A stretch of 64,000 bases of DNA, taken from Thunnus maccoyii (Eukaryota; Chordata; Actinopteri; Scombriformes; Scombridae). The stretch is from positions 1,854,001-1,918,000 of the forward strand of contig NC_056533.1 in NCBI RefSeq assembly GCF_910596095.1. Reading direction: 5' to 3'. Shown here piece after piece: positions 1-12,193 of the stretch (positions are counted from its first letter, which is position 1; each line of letters opens with the position of its first letter). The notes beneath the pieces were generated by a model. It had not been told where the DNA came from, searched no databases, and was given only the letters and a program-made list of their open reading frames with translations. Position numbers and translations under genes: made by a program.

Positions 1-267
1 GCATTGATATTTCTCTGATATAGTATTGTCTAAGAGCAACAGGAAATGAAGCCTAAATGACACATAGCTCATCAAATGTATACACAGTTTCTAAAAAGTC
101 ATCTCCAGTGCCACGTACTGCACACAGGAAATAATATTTTACCCATTCACATAGTGTTCGATAATCCTAACAATTCAGAGCCATGTCAAAAGACCACAAA
201 TAGACGGCGCGGCTGCCACTCACTCTGATGAGCATGAGGTGCGAGGGCCCATTCATCGCTGCTTGAA

Positions 268-329
<62 letters not shown>

Positions 330-639
330 CATTATTATGGTGATTATTCTAGTATGCCATTTTTGAGGGGCTTAGGATGCTTGAAATCTCTGGCGAAACT
401 GGCGAAAATTGCAAAGTTCCGTAGTGATTGGGCTTGGGTATTGCCAGAAGGCTCCATAGCGCCCCCAAACTCCTAACTCTGGATGATCAGCGTGACCCCT
501 GAGCTGCTGCTGATGCCTTTGTACTGTCAGCATGCACTGGACCAGTGCATGTTAACATGTCCTCTTGGAGTATGCCAGGTTGAGTAGGTGTGTTAGTGTT
601 TACTATGGGGAAAAGTATAATAACCGAGACATTGTAGGA
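1..639. other. Unassigned upstream sequence with an ATT microsatellite
   Basis: No coding exon was recognised. The stretch contains the ATT repeat listed separately and a short perfect palindrome at 531-551. It probably belongs to old interspersed repeats, but I cannot name a family. Confidence 0.4.
268..338. repeat. (ATT)n microsatellite
   Basis: About 20 consecutive ATT units with one interruption (ATC) near the right end. Confidence 0.95.
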
Positions 640-730
640 GCTGACTGCCGCCAGAAGATGGCAGTAATGTGACTACATAGATGCCAGGTGCCATTAAACA
701 CCACAGAAGAAAAAGGGGGAGAAGAAGAAG

Positions 731-760
<30 letters not shown>
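640..760 (+). mobile_element. 3' end of a LINE-like element with (GAA)n tail
   Basis: The segment runs through a short region resembling the 3' UTR of the LINE at 779-3826 (a GGTGCCATTAAACACC-type stretch) into GAA repeats from about 717 to 760. The downstream LINE also ends in a CCATTAAAGAAGAAG-type tail, so this is probably the truncated end of a related element. Its 5' limit is uncertain. Confidence 0.5.
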
Positions 761-761
<1 letters not shown>

Positions 762-763
762 GT

Positions 764-778
764 GAAGACTGCCTTTTC
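764..778 (+). repeat. Left target-site duplication of the LINE
   Basis: GAAGACTGCCTTTTC occurs here and again, identically, at 3827-3841, immediately after the GAA tail of the LINE. The 3' boundary is slightly ambiguous because the duplication begins with GAAG, like the tail. Confidence 0.85.
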
Positions 779-3700
779 AAAAAAATAAGGAAGATAGGGA
801 AATATCAGGGAAGTGGGTATTTAGCAGTGCAAACTGGGAAATGTTCAATTATATATGTGAGAGAGAAATGGATAAAATAGACTTAAATGAAGATATTGAG
901 GAGATTGATAAAAAGTTGGAAATAACATTACTAGAAGCTGCTTAACAGTCCATTTCTAAAAGTAAAGGAAGAATGAAGAGGAAAGCGGTTCCCTGGTGAA
1001 CAGATGAATGTAGTAAAATAGTGAAAGAGAGGAATAGAGCTCTCCGGTTATTAAGAAGAACTCATAATGTGCAGAATTTAATCAGATATAAGCAAGAACA
1101 AGCAAGGGTAAGGAAAATTATACGTGAAGCAAAAAGACAAAACTGGCAGACCATTTGCAATAAAACTGGAAGATTAACACCTGTGGGAGAGGTTCGGGGC
1201 ATGATTAGGAGCATGAGAGGAATCAGAAGGGAATGGCAGTATCCAGTACTGAAGATGGGGGAGGAAGCAGCAGTGTCTGATGAAGAGAAGACAAAGATGA
1301 TAGCGAAGGCATTTACTCAAATCCATAGTCCTGATAATTTGACTGAGAAGGGTAAGAGAGGAAGGGAAATGACAAGATCAGCTCATCCTGGAAGTCTTGA
1401 GAGAAGGGAAAATACTAACAGTGCAAAGGATGCTCCATTTACATTGGAAGAAATGAAGAGGGCAATAATAAAGTCTGGACTAACATCTCCTGGGAAGGAT
1501 GAAATCTGCTATATTATGTTAAAACATTTAGGAGTTTCAGCATGTATGAAACTGCTAGCTCTCTATAATAAATTATGGGAAGTGGGAAAATTACCAACTA
1601 GTTGGAAAGAGGCAATGATTATTCCTATCAGGAAACCAGGGAAGGACGCATCAAATCCAATGAACTATAGACCGATAGCACTCACGTCACATGTAGGTAA
1701 GATAATGGAAAGAATGTTTACAGAAGGATTAGGATTTTGTACGGAAATCAGTGGAATTCTTTCACCTCATCAGAGTGGATTTAGGAGGGGTAGAGGAACT
1801 ATGGACCCTGTTATATGTCTGGAAACAGAGATTAAGAAAGCACAAGTTAATAAAGAATCTGTAGTGGCAGTTTTTTTGACGTAGAAAAGGCATATGATAT
1901 GGTTTGGAAGGAGGGGTTAATGATCAAATTAAATATGATGGGAATAGCGGGAAGAGCATATAATTGGATTAAAGACTTTTTATTTGATAGATTTATTCAA
2001 GTCAGAATTCGGACAGCCTTATCAGGAAGATATATGGTAGATGACGGTACTGTTATCTACCATATCAGGGCACTGTTATTAGCCCAATACTCTACCATCA
2101 TGATAAATAATGTATTTTCTCAAGTTCAGGATGATATTAGACGATCATTGTTTGCTCATGATGGAGCTTTGTGGAAAAGAGGAAAGAATATAGATCATAT
2201 TATAAATAAAATGCAACTGGCAGTTAACATGGTAGAAAAATGGTCATACTCTTGGGGGTTTAAGTTTTCAGGTGAAAAAACCAAAACATTAATGTTCACT
2301 AAAAAGAGAGGTGTTGGCACACAGATAAAGATATAAGGACAAAGAATAGAGCAAGTGAAAGTCTTTAGATTTTTGGGTGTGTGGTTTGATGAAAAGTTAA
2401 CATGGAATGAACATATTCATAAGATAACAACCAAGTGTAAAAAGATACTAAATGTGATGAGATGTTTAACAGGATCAGAATGGGGAGCAAGCAGATCTGC
2501 AATTAAAAATATCTATGTCGCGCTGATTAGAGCAGTATTAGATTATGGATATATTGCCTACGGTTCAGCAGCAAAAACATCATTAAAGAAGTTGGAAGTG
2601 GTGCAAGCTCAAGCGTTAAGACTATGTTGTGGTGCTTTAAAAACGACTCCTGTGTCCGCTCTTCAGGTTGAGATGGGTGAAATGCTGCTGCACATCAGAC
2701 ACAAACAGTTAATGATGAACTACTGGACAAATCTTCAAGGGCATTCTGAAGATCACAATCCAACAAAAAAAGTACTTCTCCCATGCTGGGAGAGAGGAAG
2801 GGCCAAAAGGAAATGTTTTGCGTGGAGCAGTGAGACAATTGCTAAAGATATGTCGTTAAATCAGAAAAGATATATCCCTACAATGCCATTATCAGTAACA
2901 CCACCCTGGTTGTTCCCCTCAGTGTCAATTGATTTCTATATTCTGGAAAAAGTGCAGGTACATAAAGATTTTGGAAATATTGCAGTTTTGGTTGAAGATA
3001 GGTTACAAACATTATATCAAACATCCATACCAGTATACACAGATGGATCCAAGGATCCTAACACAGGGAGCACAGGCTTTGCTTTGAGTATACCAACTTT
3101 AAAAGTTTCTGTGAAAAGAACATCAGATCATTTGTCAGTTTATACAGTCGAGATAATAGCAATTGCAACAGCATTACAGTGGATAGAAGAGTTGCAAATT
3201 AAAAAGGTTATTCTTTGTACAGATTCATGTTCTGCATTAATGTCATTACAGTCATATATATCTCACAATATGCAGGATATAGTTAATGAGATACATGAAA
3301 CTTTGTACAGATTTAAAAATATGAATATTTTGATAACATTTATGTGGGTACCAGCACACGGAGGGATTAAGGGCAATGAAATGGTGGATGCATTAGCAAA
3401 ACAGGCACTGAAGCATGAGGAGATCATGGAAATTTCACTCAGTAAATCTGAAGCAAAAGGAATAATCAAAAGAAACATCATTAAAGAGAGGCAGCACAGA
3501 TGGGATACAACAAATACAGGACGACACCTCTATGCAGTACAGAGAGAAGTGGGCCCAGCGAGGTCAGCTAAAAGAAGCACAAAGAGGAGAACATCTTAAC
3601 AAGGCTGAGGGTAGGCCACACCAGACTAAATAAAACACTGCATTTAATAAACAAACATCCCTCAGGATTATGTGACCTATGTCAAATAGAGGAGTCAGTG

Positions 3701-3826
3701 GAACATGTCATTTCTGATTTGTTCATAGAGGTAGATAACTCTGGTTCACACTCCAACATAGTGGGTGGCGATAATGCACCTTTACGCTGGTTGCCACCCG
3801 CCATTAAAGAAGAAGAAGAAGAAGAA
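779..3826 (+). pseudogene. 5'-truncated LINE with reverse transcriptase and RNase H (I-type), inactivated
   Basis: This is the 3' part of a non-LTR retrotransposon; no endonuclease domain is present. The first reading frame carries stops at 943-945 and 997-999, then a long open stretch (1021-1884) with the RT fingers region (SPGKDEICYIMLKHL, NYRPIALTSHVGKIMERM). A -1 shift in the T7 run near 1870-1877 interrupts the frame just before the AYD motif. The active-site box reads FAHD where FADD/YADD is expected, the PQGS region is scrambled near 2045-2095, and a stop lies at 2334-2336. RNase H (about 3030-3405) keeps its acidic residues in YTDGS, VEIIA, CTDS and NEMVDALAK. A further frame break near 3560-3600 precedes a cysteine motif (CDLCQ) that is cut short by a deletion near 3720. 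The element ends in (GAA)n. The RT-RNase H order and tail suggest the I clade. It cannot be autonomous. Confidence 0.9.
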
Positions 3827-3841
3827 GAAGACTGCCTTTTC
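3827..3841 (+). repeat. Right target-site duplication of the LINE
   Basis: Identical 15-mer to 764-778. It marks the 3' end of the LINE insertion. Confidence 0.85.
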
Positions 3842-4076
3842 CCAGGGAACTTGAATGCAACAGACCAGCAGGAGGACTCTCCGTGCGCATGCTCGTAGCC
3901 TTAGCAGGTTTAGTGTATATGTGCTTCGTAAGGGTGTTGTCGTTTCGTTACATCTCTGAGTGTTTATTGCATGCGTTTGTTAGTGCACGTTGGTGCAAAT
4001 CGTTGCCGTCCATGTATTTCAGAGAGCAGTTGTAGCCAACAGACAGCCACCGGCGTGTCGCTGGAGGAAACAGACT
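3842..4076 (+). promoter_or_regulatory. Presumed promoter and 5' UTR of C16orf87
   Basis: This is the only single-copy-looking sequence between the LINE insertion and the start codon. TGCGCATGCTC at 3884-3894 differs in one position from the NRF-1 consensus. No TATA box was seen. Transcription start and promoter activity are inferred from position only. Confidence 0.4.
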
Positions 4077-7000
4077 ATGTCGGCAAATAAAACAAAGAAA
4101 GTCAAAATGGCTACTAAATCTTGTCCTGAATGCGACCAACAGGTGAGGAAATACATTATTTTCATATTTGAACGTTGTAACTGATAGTGTTACTTGTGTG
4201 CTCGTATTTACTGTAACTTAATGTATTGAACAGAAATATCAGCATACACGAAGCAGCTCTTGAGACTGAAACGTGTTGAGCGGCAGCCCCGCTGCACAAA
4301 CCACAGTATCACCAAACCTCAGTCACACAACTTAACTCTTTCACGTTGTCTGAAAATTTGCTCCAATTACACATATTTCTATCTAGTTATCGTTTTGTCT
4401 CAATCTTGTACTCAACAAGTGTAACTCGATAAATACTTGGTTTTATTGTTGTAGCCGTCTTCCAAAGATTATACACGTAGAGAAACTTAACTTGCAGGAA
4501 CCAGTTTACAAATTAAACGTCTCCCTAAATGAATTTGCGTCCCGATGAGTGGTAAACATTTCACCAAAATCTGTTCAATGTACTTTATTTTATAGAATGT
4601 TAACATACCCATAAGCAAAGAATAATTTATTTTCAACATTGGAACTGATCGGAATTGATCGTCTCCACATAGCTTTCACATGTATCAGGGCTGTCGTCAT
4701 CAAATGGCCGCAGGGATTTTAAGCCTCAAGTAAATTACAACACATGTACAGCTAATACTCTGACATGTACCGGAAGGATCTCTGGTGCGCTATTATTTTG
4801 GAAATATCCGCATTTCATCAATGTTTTATTGGCTACACAAAAAAAGCTGGACTGTATTTTCACAACATTCTGTGTTATTGCCAGAGATCGCCGACAGTTG
4901 GTGGATGGGGATGGAGGGGTTGTGTCAGTAATTTGAAGTCTCAATATAGCACAGCTCTTGTCATTAACCTGTATATGTGTTTATGTTGTCGTGATCATAA
5001 AATTGCTTATGATTTTATCTGCAGCAACAGTTAAGTTACGACAGGGACCGCTGGTTAACGTACTTAAGTAGGTTTTTATGAGCCATGGTCAAATCTGACA
5101 ACAGACACAGAAAAATATGTAAATGTGAACTACATCATGAATTCAGCTGAATGAAAACACATCATATATGATCATAGAGAGCAGGATGTGAACAGAGGTC
5201 CTATGAGATGAAACTAGTTTGCGGTATATGTGTGTTAAGACAAAGTTGGTAACAAATGAAACGCATAATCGAAAAATAATTTTAAGTCAACTGTCAAGAA
5301 ATACAGACATTTGTATACAGTCCCAGGTGAATTTCATGTTTTAGAGTCATGAGCCGGTGATCGTCTGTTCAGTTGTTGCTAGTCGATGTGATTGGCTGCC
5401 TAGTTTGTGGTTAACGTAGGTGGAACTGCAATGATGAATCAATTAGTCGATGGACAGAAAATTAACTGGATGGCAAACATTCTGATAATCAATTAATCAT
5501 TTCAGTGATTTTTTTTTTTTTTTTTTAAGCAAAAATGCCAAACATTTTTTGGTTCCAGATTCTCAAATGTAAGAATTTGCTACTTTTTCAGTGTCATATA
5601 TGACTGTGAATTGAATATCTGAAAGTTTTGGACTTTTAGCAAACTGAAGAGATCATTGTTGCCTCTAAGAAACTGTGAATGCAGTTTTTTTTTTTTTTTG
5701 TTTAAATTCAGCATATCTTTTAAACAGAATATTGGGCCTAATTTGCTAATATGTGCGTGGAAATGTTCTTACATGGCACAAAATAAGAGTGCACACAAAA
5801 TTACTGTTGGATTCATGACACATGCGCACTGGCCAATTTTGTTTTTCCCCACTGTGCATATGTTAATGAATCAGAATCATTCTAAATTGACAGGCTCATG
5901 CTTGCTACGGGTATTTAGCACGCTACCACACCCTCATTTCTCTATATAAGGAAATCTCTGCTGGAGCGCTGCAGCAGTGTAGAGAGCTGTCACTCACTGC
6001 AAAGACGACCATGATGGTAAAACTGTAGGAAAACTTGTGAAATGCAAACAATAGTTTCAGAAGTAGAAGCCAGAAAAGGCAGATTTGTCTGGTAAACATG
6101 TCATTGGCACAACCGTTTGGAGCCTGATTGTGAATCCTGTATACAGCCTGCATACCTGTTGTACCACTACCAGGCAGTACGTCCAGAACAAAATAAAACT
6201 CTGGTAAATGTGTAGATCTATTTAGAATTGATCTAAATAAATCTCTACTGCTGCACCAGGTGTGTGAACCTCTACTGAACCGTCAGGCTGCTGCTGAACC
6301 AGCTGCATATATCACAACCACATCTGATGCTGCACGTTCCAATATATCAACTACTGTCATCTAAAAGTAGGAACAGAAAAGTTTTAATATATTAATAATT
6401 TCATTACATTTATGGATTACAACATTTTAGCTATTCATTTTATAATTAGTAAATCGATAGTGTATTATTAGCAATTTCACACTTTTAAATGATGTATATT
6501 TATGCCCAATCATTTTCTGTTTACATTGAATAAATATTGACAACGTCATTTTTGAAGATGTGGGATGTTTATGATTTGTGGGTATGCATGGTCTAAAGGA
6601 GTTCTAAATGTGTTCACAGAGTAAGAACAAATTCAGATAAGAACATATTGATGAATCCTGGATTTGTGCTTCAAATGTTCATACACATGGTTGAAGCACA
6701 GATTAGTGTGTATGCACTGTTTGTGTATGAGGCTCACTGGGATCAAGCCTCACGATGGGAGTGACAGCAGCCTGTTTTAAAATGTCAGTTCAGGAAGCGA
6801 TATCTGTCTCACATGTCACGTTTCCTAATGTCAGTGTTATGTTGTGACTGGGATTAGTTTTTTTAAAGTGCTCTGTATTAACGGGTGTTGAGTAGGGCCG
6901 TGTGATATGACGATATCTATCGTGTGAGGGTAAAAGTCAGTCATTTTGTCACATTGTTGTGACGCAAATCACACTCTTTACAGCGATATTTTTCGTCGAA

Positions 7001-7415
7001 ATGTGTTATATTGGGATAATTATCGTTATCGGGTTATGAAATGACCTATATCAGAATATGAGGTTTTGGTCATATGGCCCAGCATTAGGGACGAGGTGGC
7101 TCTGGTAGTAATAGCAGCTTCTTAGTATTTACTATCAGCACTTATTATAGAAATGTTCAACTTGCAAAACATGGGAAGAAGTGTGAGTAACCTCTATACC
7201 AAATTTACTGAATATTATAATGATTTGCAAAATGTCCTCAGTTGTGTTCTACTCATAGCAGGATTTGTACGGTCATGAAAAAGCTGGAAAAATATTGTTT
7301 TTCAGGCCTGGAAAGTTTGGGAAATCAAGGTTTTGCAAAAGTTATTGAAAATACATTCATAAATATTGTAACATGGTGAATAACAGTTGTAAGCATGGCC
7401 TGTATGAATAGAGCA

Positions 7416-7453
<38 letters not shown>

Positions 7454-10400
7454 GTCTGGTCTACTTGCCTCTATACAAATCCTTTTGTTTACGGTTATCA
7501 AAGAACAACAAAGACTAAAGTTAATTGTCATGTTTAATCTTTATTGAAGTCAATGAAAGGACACGGTGTCATATAGGACTGTGCAATATGATGATGTATA
7601 TCGTTTAATGAGAGAAAAACGTCTATCCTTTCATATTGTGCTCTATCGTGTATACCGTTGTGACACAAATCACACTTTTTACGGCAATATTTTTCATCAT
7701 TGGGAGTCTGTCCATCTTTTGTGCAGATTACATTGATAAATAACTCTTCTTGGCTTTTTACTGGCCAAGCTTTTATTGCACTTTAGGCAATTAGGGATGC
7801 ACGATATTATCAGCACGTCATCGGTATCAGACCTCTTGTTTTTGGTTTATAACAGCAGTTGGCAACCAGCGAATTAGGTGCATTATCGCCACCTTCTGCT
7901 CCGGAGTGTGGACCAGAGATTAAATCCTACACATTAATCCTGTCTGTCTAATAAACTCAATGAAAACTCTACTGCTCCACTGACTTGGCAGCTTCATTAA
8001 AGTTTCCTGAACTCCAGTTGTCTTAAGTTCTTCCTTCATATATCGTCTTTCTTGATCATACTTAGTACAATCTATGCTTGCATGTGTAATAGTCTCCTCA
8101 GCCAGCTGGAAAAAAATACGTGCATATATCGGTATCAGCAATCGGCCACAATTAGTTGGGAATATTAGCATATCGGATATCGGCAAAAAATCCAATATCA
8201 TGCTGTCATCAGCTGTCCACTGCTGTCTGTCTCTGCTGCGCTGCACACATGGAGGGCTCAGCCCCGCAGAGGTGAGACAGAGCAGAGAAGCAGCGAGACA
8301 GCGACTATGAACGAATGCGAAACTCAACAGAGACCGTCTTTATTTACGTCACTTACCAAATTTATGTGCACTCTTTTAATAACGGCTCAGCGTGTGAGAG
8401 TCCCCGCTGCAGCCACAGTGTCGAGCGGAGGGGTGCGGGCGTGTTTGCGCTCTAGAACGGAACCGCTCTCTAGCTCACTTGACCACAGCGTCTCTCTCTC
8501 TCTTTTTCTCTCGTCTTTTTTTAATATGAGTCGAAGAGAAATGTCCTCCCCTCGTCCTAGTAACGTCTTCGTCCTCCCTCATGGCAGAGTTTACAGCTCT
8601 GATCAGTCTGCATGCTATGTGAAAGCACACAGAGGCGGCTTTATGCCAGCGGGGGGGGAGATGGAGGGGACGGACCAACTATTTATACATTGAATTCAAA
8701 TGTGTTATATCAGTATAGGTATCGTTATCAGGATATGAAATGACCTATATCAGGATATGATATTTTGGTCATATCACCCAGCCCTGGTGTCATAGATGCG
8801 AAGCAACAAATATTCTTGCATATCGAAAAAATACCCATCCTCTTCATCCCACTAAACACTAACTTCAGCCCAGTTTCTTTCTCCCTCATCCAATGGCAAA
8901 TACATTTTTTTAGACTCATTTCTTCCACTCAGAGATCCTTCTTGTTTTCCCTCTTTAATGTTTCTCGTTCTCTAGAGAATTTATGGCAGTGAAAATTGAC
9001 ATGCTCCACTGATTCCTCTATCAGACAGAGCTCACATAATCCTGAGGGATGTTCGTTCCAGCCTACTCAATCCTTGATTGGCCAAGTGCACAAGCCAGTA
9101 TTCTCCCATGTGTGCGAGGGGGAGGGGGGGTCTATGCTGTATGCCAGAGAATGAGAACATAATTGGGTCGTTAAATCCAATAAGATTTTTGCAGCACCGT
9201 CTCAGATTTTGTTCAAACCCCCGTCTGTCATGAATGGGTCCGAAAACCAAGGCTTGTAAAAATATTTCTGTTCAAATCCTGTGTTTTCATATTTTTTTCT
9301 GGCCTTTGATATTATTTCATTTTTATAGCCTCAAAAACGCCTCATCTAGGAAGCTATGGACATTAATATCTTGACAAGTATTGTTCCAAGCCTCACCAAA
9401 CTTTGTAGGATGGAAGACAAACATGTTGTCTGTACGCCAAAACCATTACAAATCTGTACTATGTATCATTTTATTTTTATAAGGCCCTAGATTTAGAAGT
9501 GCAAAATTCCTAAACATGAATTCCTAAACCCACGTTTTTGCACCAATATGATATCAATCATTATTTTTTTCTGCAAATCCAATTTTTGTTTATTTTGTGC
9601 CGGTATTTGAAGTGAAATTAGACAGATCTGAGAGATAGTTCACCCAAAAAAAACATCCATCTCAGGATTACATTTTTTTGCCTCAGTATCTCCATCATTA
9701 TTTCATTCCTGTGTCATAGGAATTGTAAAAAATAAAGGTATATGAGTATATTCATTGGAATAGAGAGCTTTTGAGATTGGCATTGTGTCTCCGGTAATGT
9801 CCTGGATATTGAAAATAAAGTCAAATAAACCTCTGCTATAAGGAGGAATGAGTGGTATCCTAAATGGACCTCTCAGGCTGGTAAAATGAGCCTACAGAAA
9901 ACATGTATTTCTTTACTTTACTCAATATTTCAGAGGCTGTGATGCACGTAAGTACAGATAATAAGCTTCTGCTTCTTCATTATGGACGTTTTTTTTCCTA
10001 GAGTTAAAACAAAGCCTTTAACTATGTGTATTTATCTATGACGGGAACATGGAAGGACATTGGAATTTGTACACTAAATGACCATGCATCAAGCTTATTT
10101 CCAGCTGCAGCGTCTCTCTTTCAGCTTGTGGCTGTAACGTAGCTCCGGTGGTCACTTCCTCCTCCACACTTAGTTTCGTTTAGTTCAAAGGTTAAACAGG
10201 AGCCATTGGGCCAGAGTTAGCTATATACCTCATTTACATCTGCAGTACCTGGGCAGGAAAATATCAAAACAATACAAACAATTAAAAACAATACAATTAC
10301 CAAATTTACATCACATATAAAACATCATCATACAAAAAAATACATTACATACTCTCCATGTTGGAAAACAGTTGGTTCCATACAAAGGTTTCAGTGATCA

Positions 10401-11946
10401 GTGATCACATGATCGCTGATTGTCCAAAAGCAGTTTTTCTAAATTTAGCTGAGCAGTCACCTCACTGATGTTTGAACAGAACCACATTTGAACAAAGCTG
10501 CAGCTCCATGGATAATAAAAGGTTATAGGACTGTTTTGAAAAGCACAACTAACATGAACTCTAACAGGAAACAGCTGGAGAACAAATGAACTGAATGACA
10601 GTCAACTCAGATTGGAGACACTGGACTTTTCTCAGGAGCAGTTTGAGGTCTTGGACTTTATTCCACCTACTGACACCACTCACAGGCTAAAGGTAGAACC
10701 ACAGCAGGTACAGTCCATCTGTAGTAGGGTGTGCAGTAAGTAATCCACAGGTCCAGACAGCCTGTCTGCCTTTCTCCTTAACACATGTTCAGAGGAGCCC
10801 ACCGCCGCCTGGTGCCCTATTTTTTAACAGTCCCTTGATTGTCACACTGTTCCAGTCCCCCTGGAAAAGATCCATAATCATTCCTGTGTGTTAATGACAG
10901 CCCCTCATTACTGAAGGAGTAGGCCTATACTACCAAGCAAGATCAACATATCCAGGCTTTCTTTGTGTGAGCTGGCTTGCCAAATCCTAAACTCTCAATC
11001 AGAGATAAGTGGTATCACGACTCTTTGTTAACCCAGGGTTTCTGCTTCAGGCTCTGTCTGCGTCCCCCATAAAAGGGGGCATTTGGTGCATCATTTGACT
11101 GTTCTTCCGCATTAAAATGGACCAATTGCGTGCCGCCTACTTCAGTCAGGAGGAACGGGTCATTATAATGGAAAGCTATGAAGAATATAAATACATTATC
11201 ACAGCAAAAAGCAACACTGTCGCTGCAAATAAGGCGAGAGAGGAACGCTGGCAAGACATTTTCTGATCATGTAAATATAAGTTGATGTATTTATTTTACC
11301 CCTGAATGCACTCTCTCCATGCCTCCCACATTCACAGCTCTTCAACTTTAAACTTGATGCAGCAGAGTTAAACATTATACTCAAGAAGTGCATTTAGGTC
11401 TGACTCTGTCCCATAATGAAGGAGAAGTTGAAATCACTTAAGTTTTTGGCCAAATCAAAGTGAAATTAATTTCATAGATTGAATATTGTCTGTGATAAAT
11501 ACCAATAGACTAATCAATCTTTTTTGTTCAAAGTATTTTTTCATAGTGTTTAGTTTTTATTAGTTTCTTTACAATTTGAAATACAGTTTGATATATTTTA
11601 ACAAAATCCCATCCCACAAGTAACCCTAACCTATTGCACCATTACAAATGTACAGTAAACAATGGTAAGTATGATAAAAGACCGATCCATTTTCTAATCA
11701 GTGTTCTAACAGCTGCAGTACCAGCAGTGTTAAATGGGCTTGGCAGCAAATCAGGTGGTTAGTGAAGGGACAGCGCTTTCTACAGCCGATTTGAACTGAA
11801 ACTCGGAACATAACCTGCTCTGCACCAGGTTAAGTTTGCAGTATAAGTTACCATGGTGATCTAGCTAGGTTAAAAGAGAGCCACCTTCTCTTAACATAAC
11901 TTTTTTCAATAGTAGGGTGGTATTTGCTGTAAGGATCTTTTTCTGA

Positions 11947-12038
<92 letters not shown>

Positions 12039-12161
12039 ATATATATGTGTGTGTATGTATATGTATGTATATATGTGTATATATGTATGTATGTGTATAT
12101 ATATGTATATATATATATGTATATGTGTGTGTGTGTGTATATATGTATGTATATATATATA

Positions 12162-12193
<32 letters not shown>

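Larger units (their letters stand above)
7575..8786. mobile_element. hAT-like non-autonomous element carrying nested insertions
   Basis: Left end TAGGACTGTGCAATATGATG and right end GGTCATATCACCCAGCCCTG are related inverted ends. The left body (7600-7790) matches 34200-34340, and the part at 8203-8280 matches 34378-34450. The intervening 7793-8202 is therefore an insertion. The part at 8460-8610 (AGAGAAATGTCCTCCCCTCG) is related to 37200-37410. No transposase was found. Confidence 0.7.

Noticed and set aside
3263..3481. Antisense frame inside the LINE
   Set aside because: It is the shadow of the RNase H frame on the other strand.
8307..8693. 128-residue frame in intron 1 as a novel gene
   Set aside because: It lies inside a repeated hAT-like element, part of which recurs near 37.2-37.4 kb, and has no recognisable domain.
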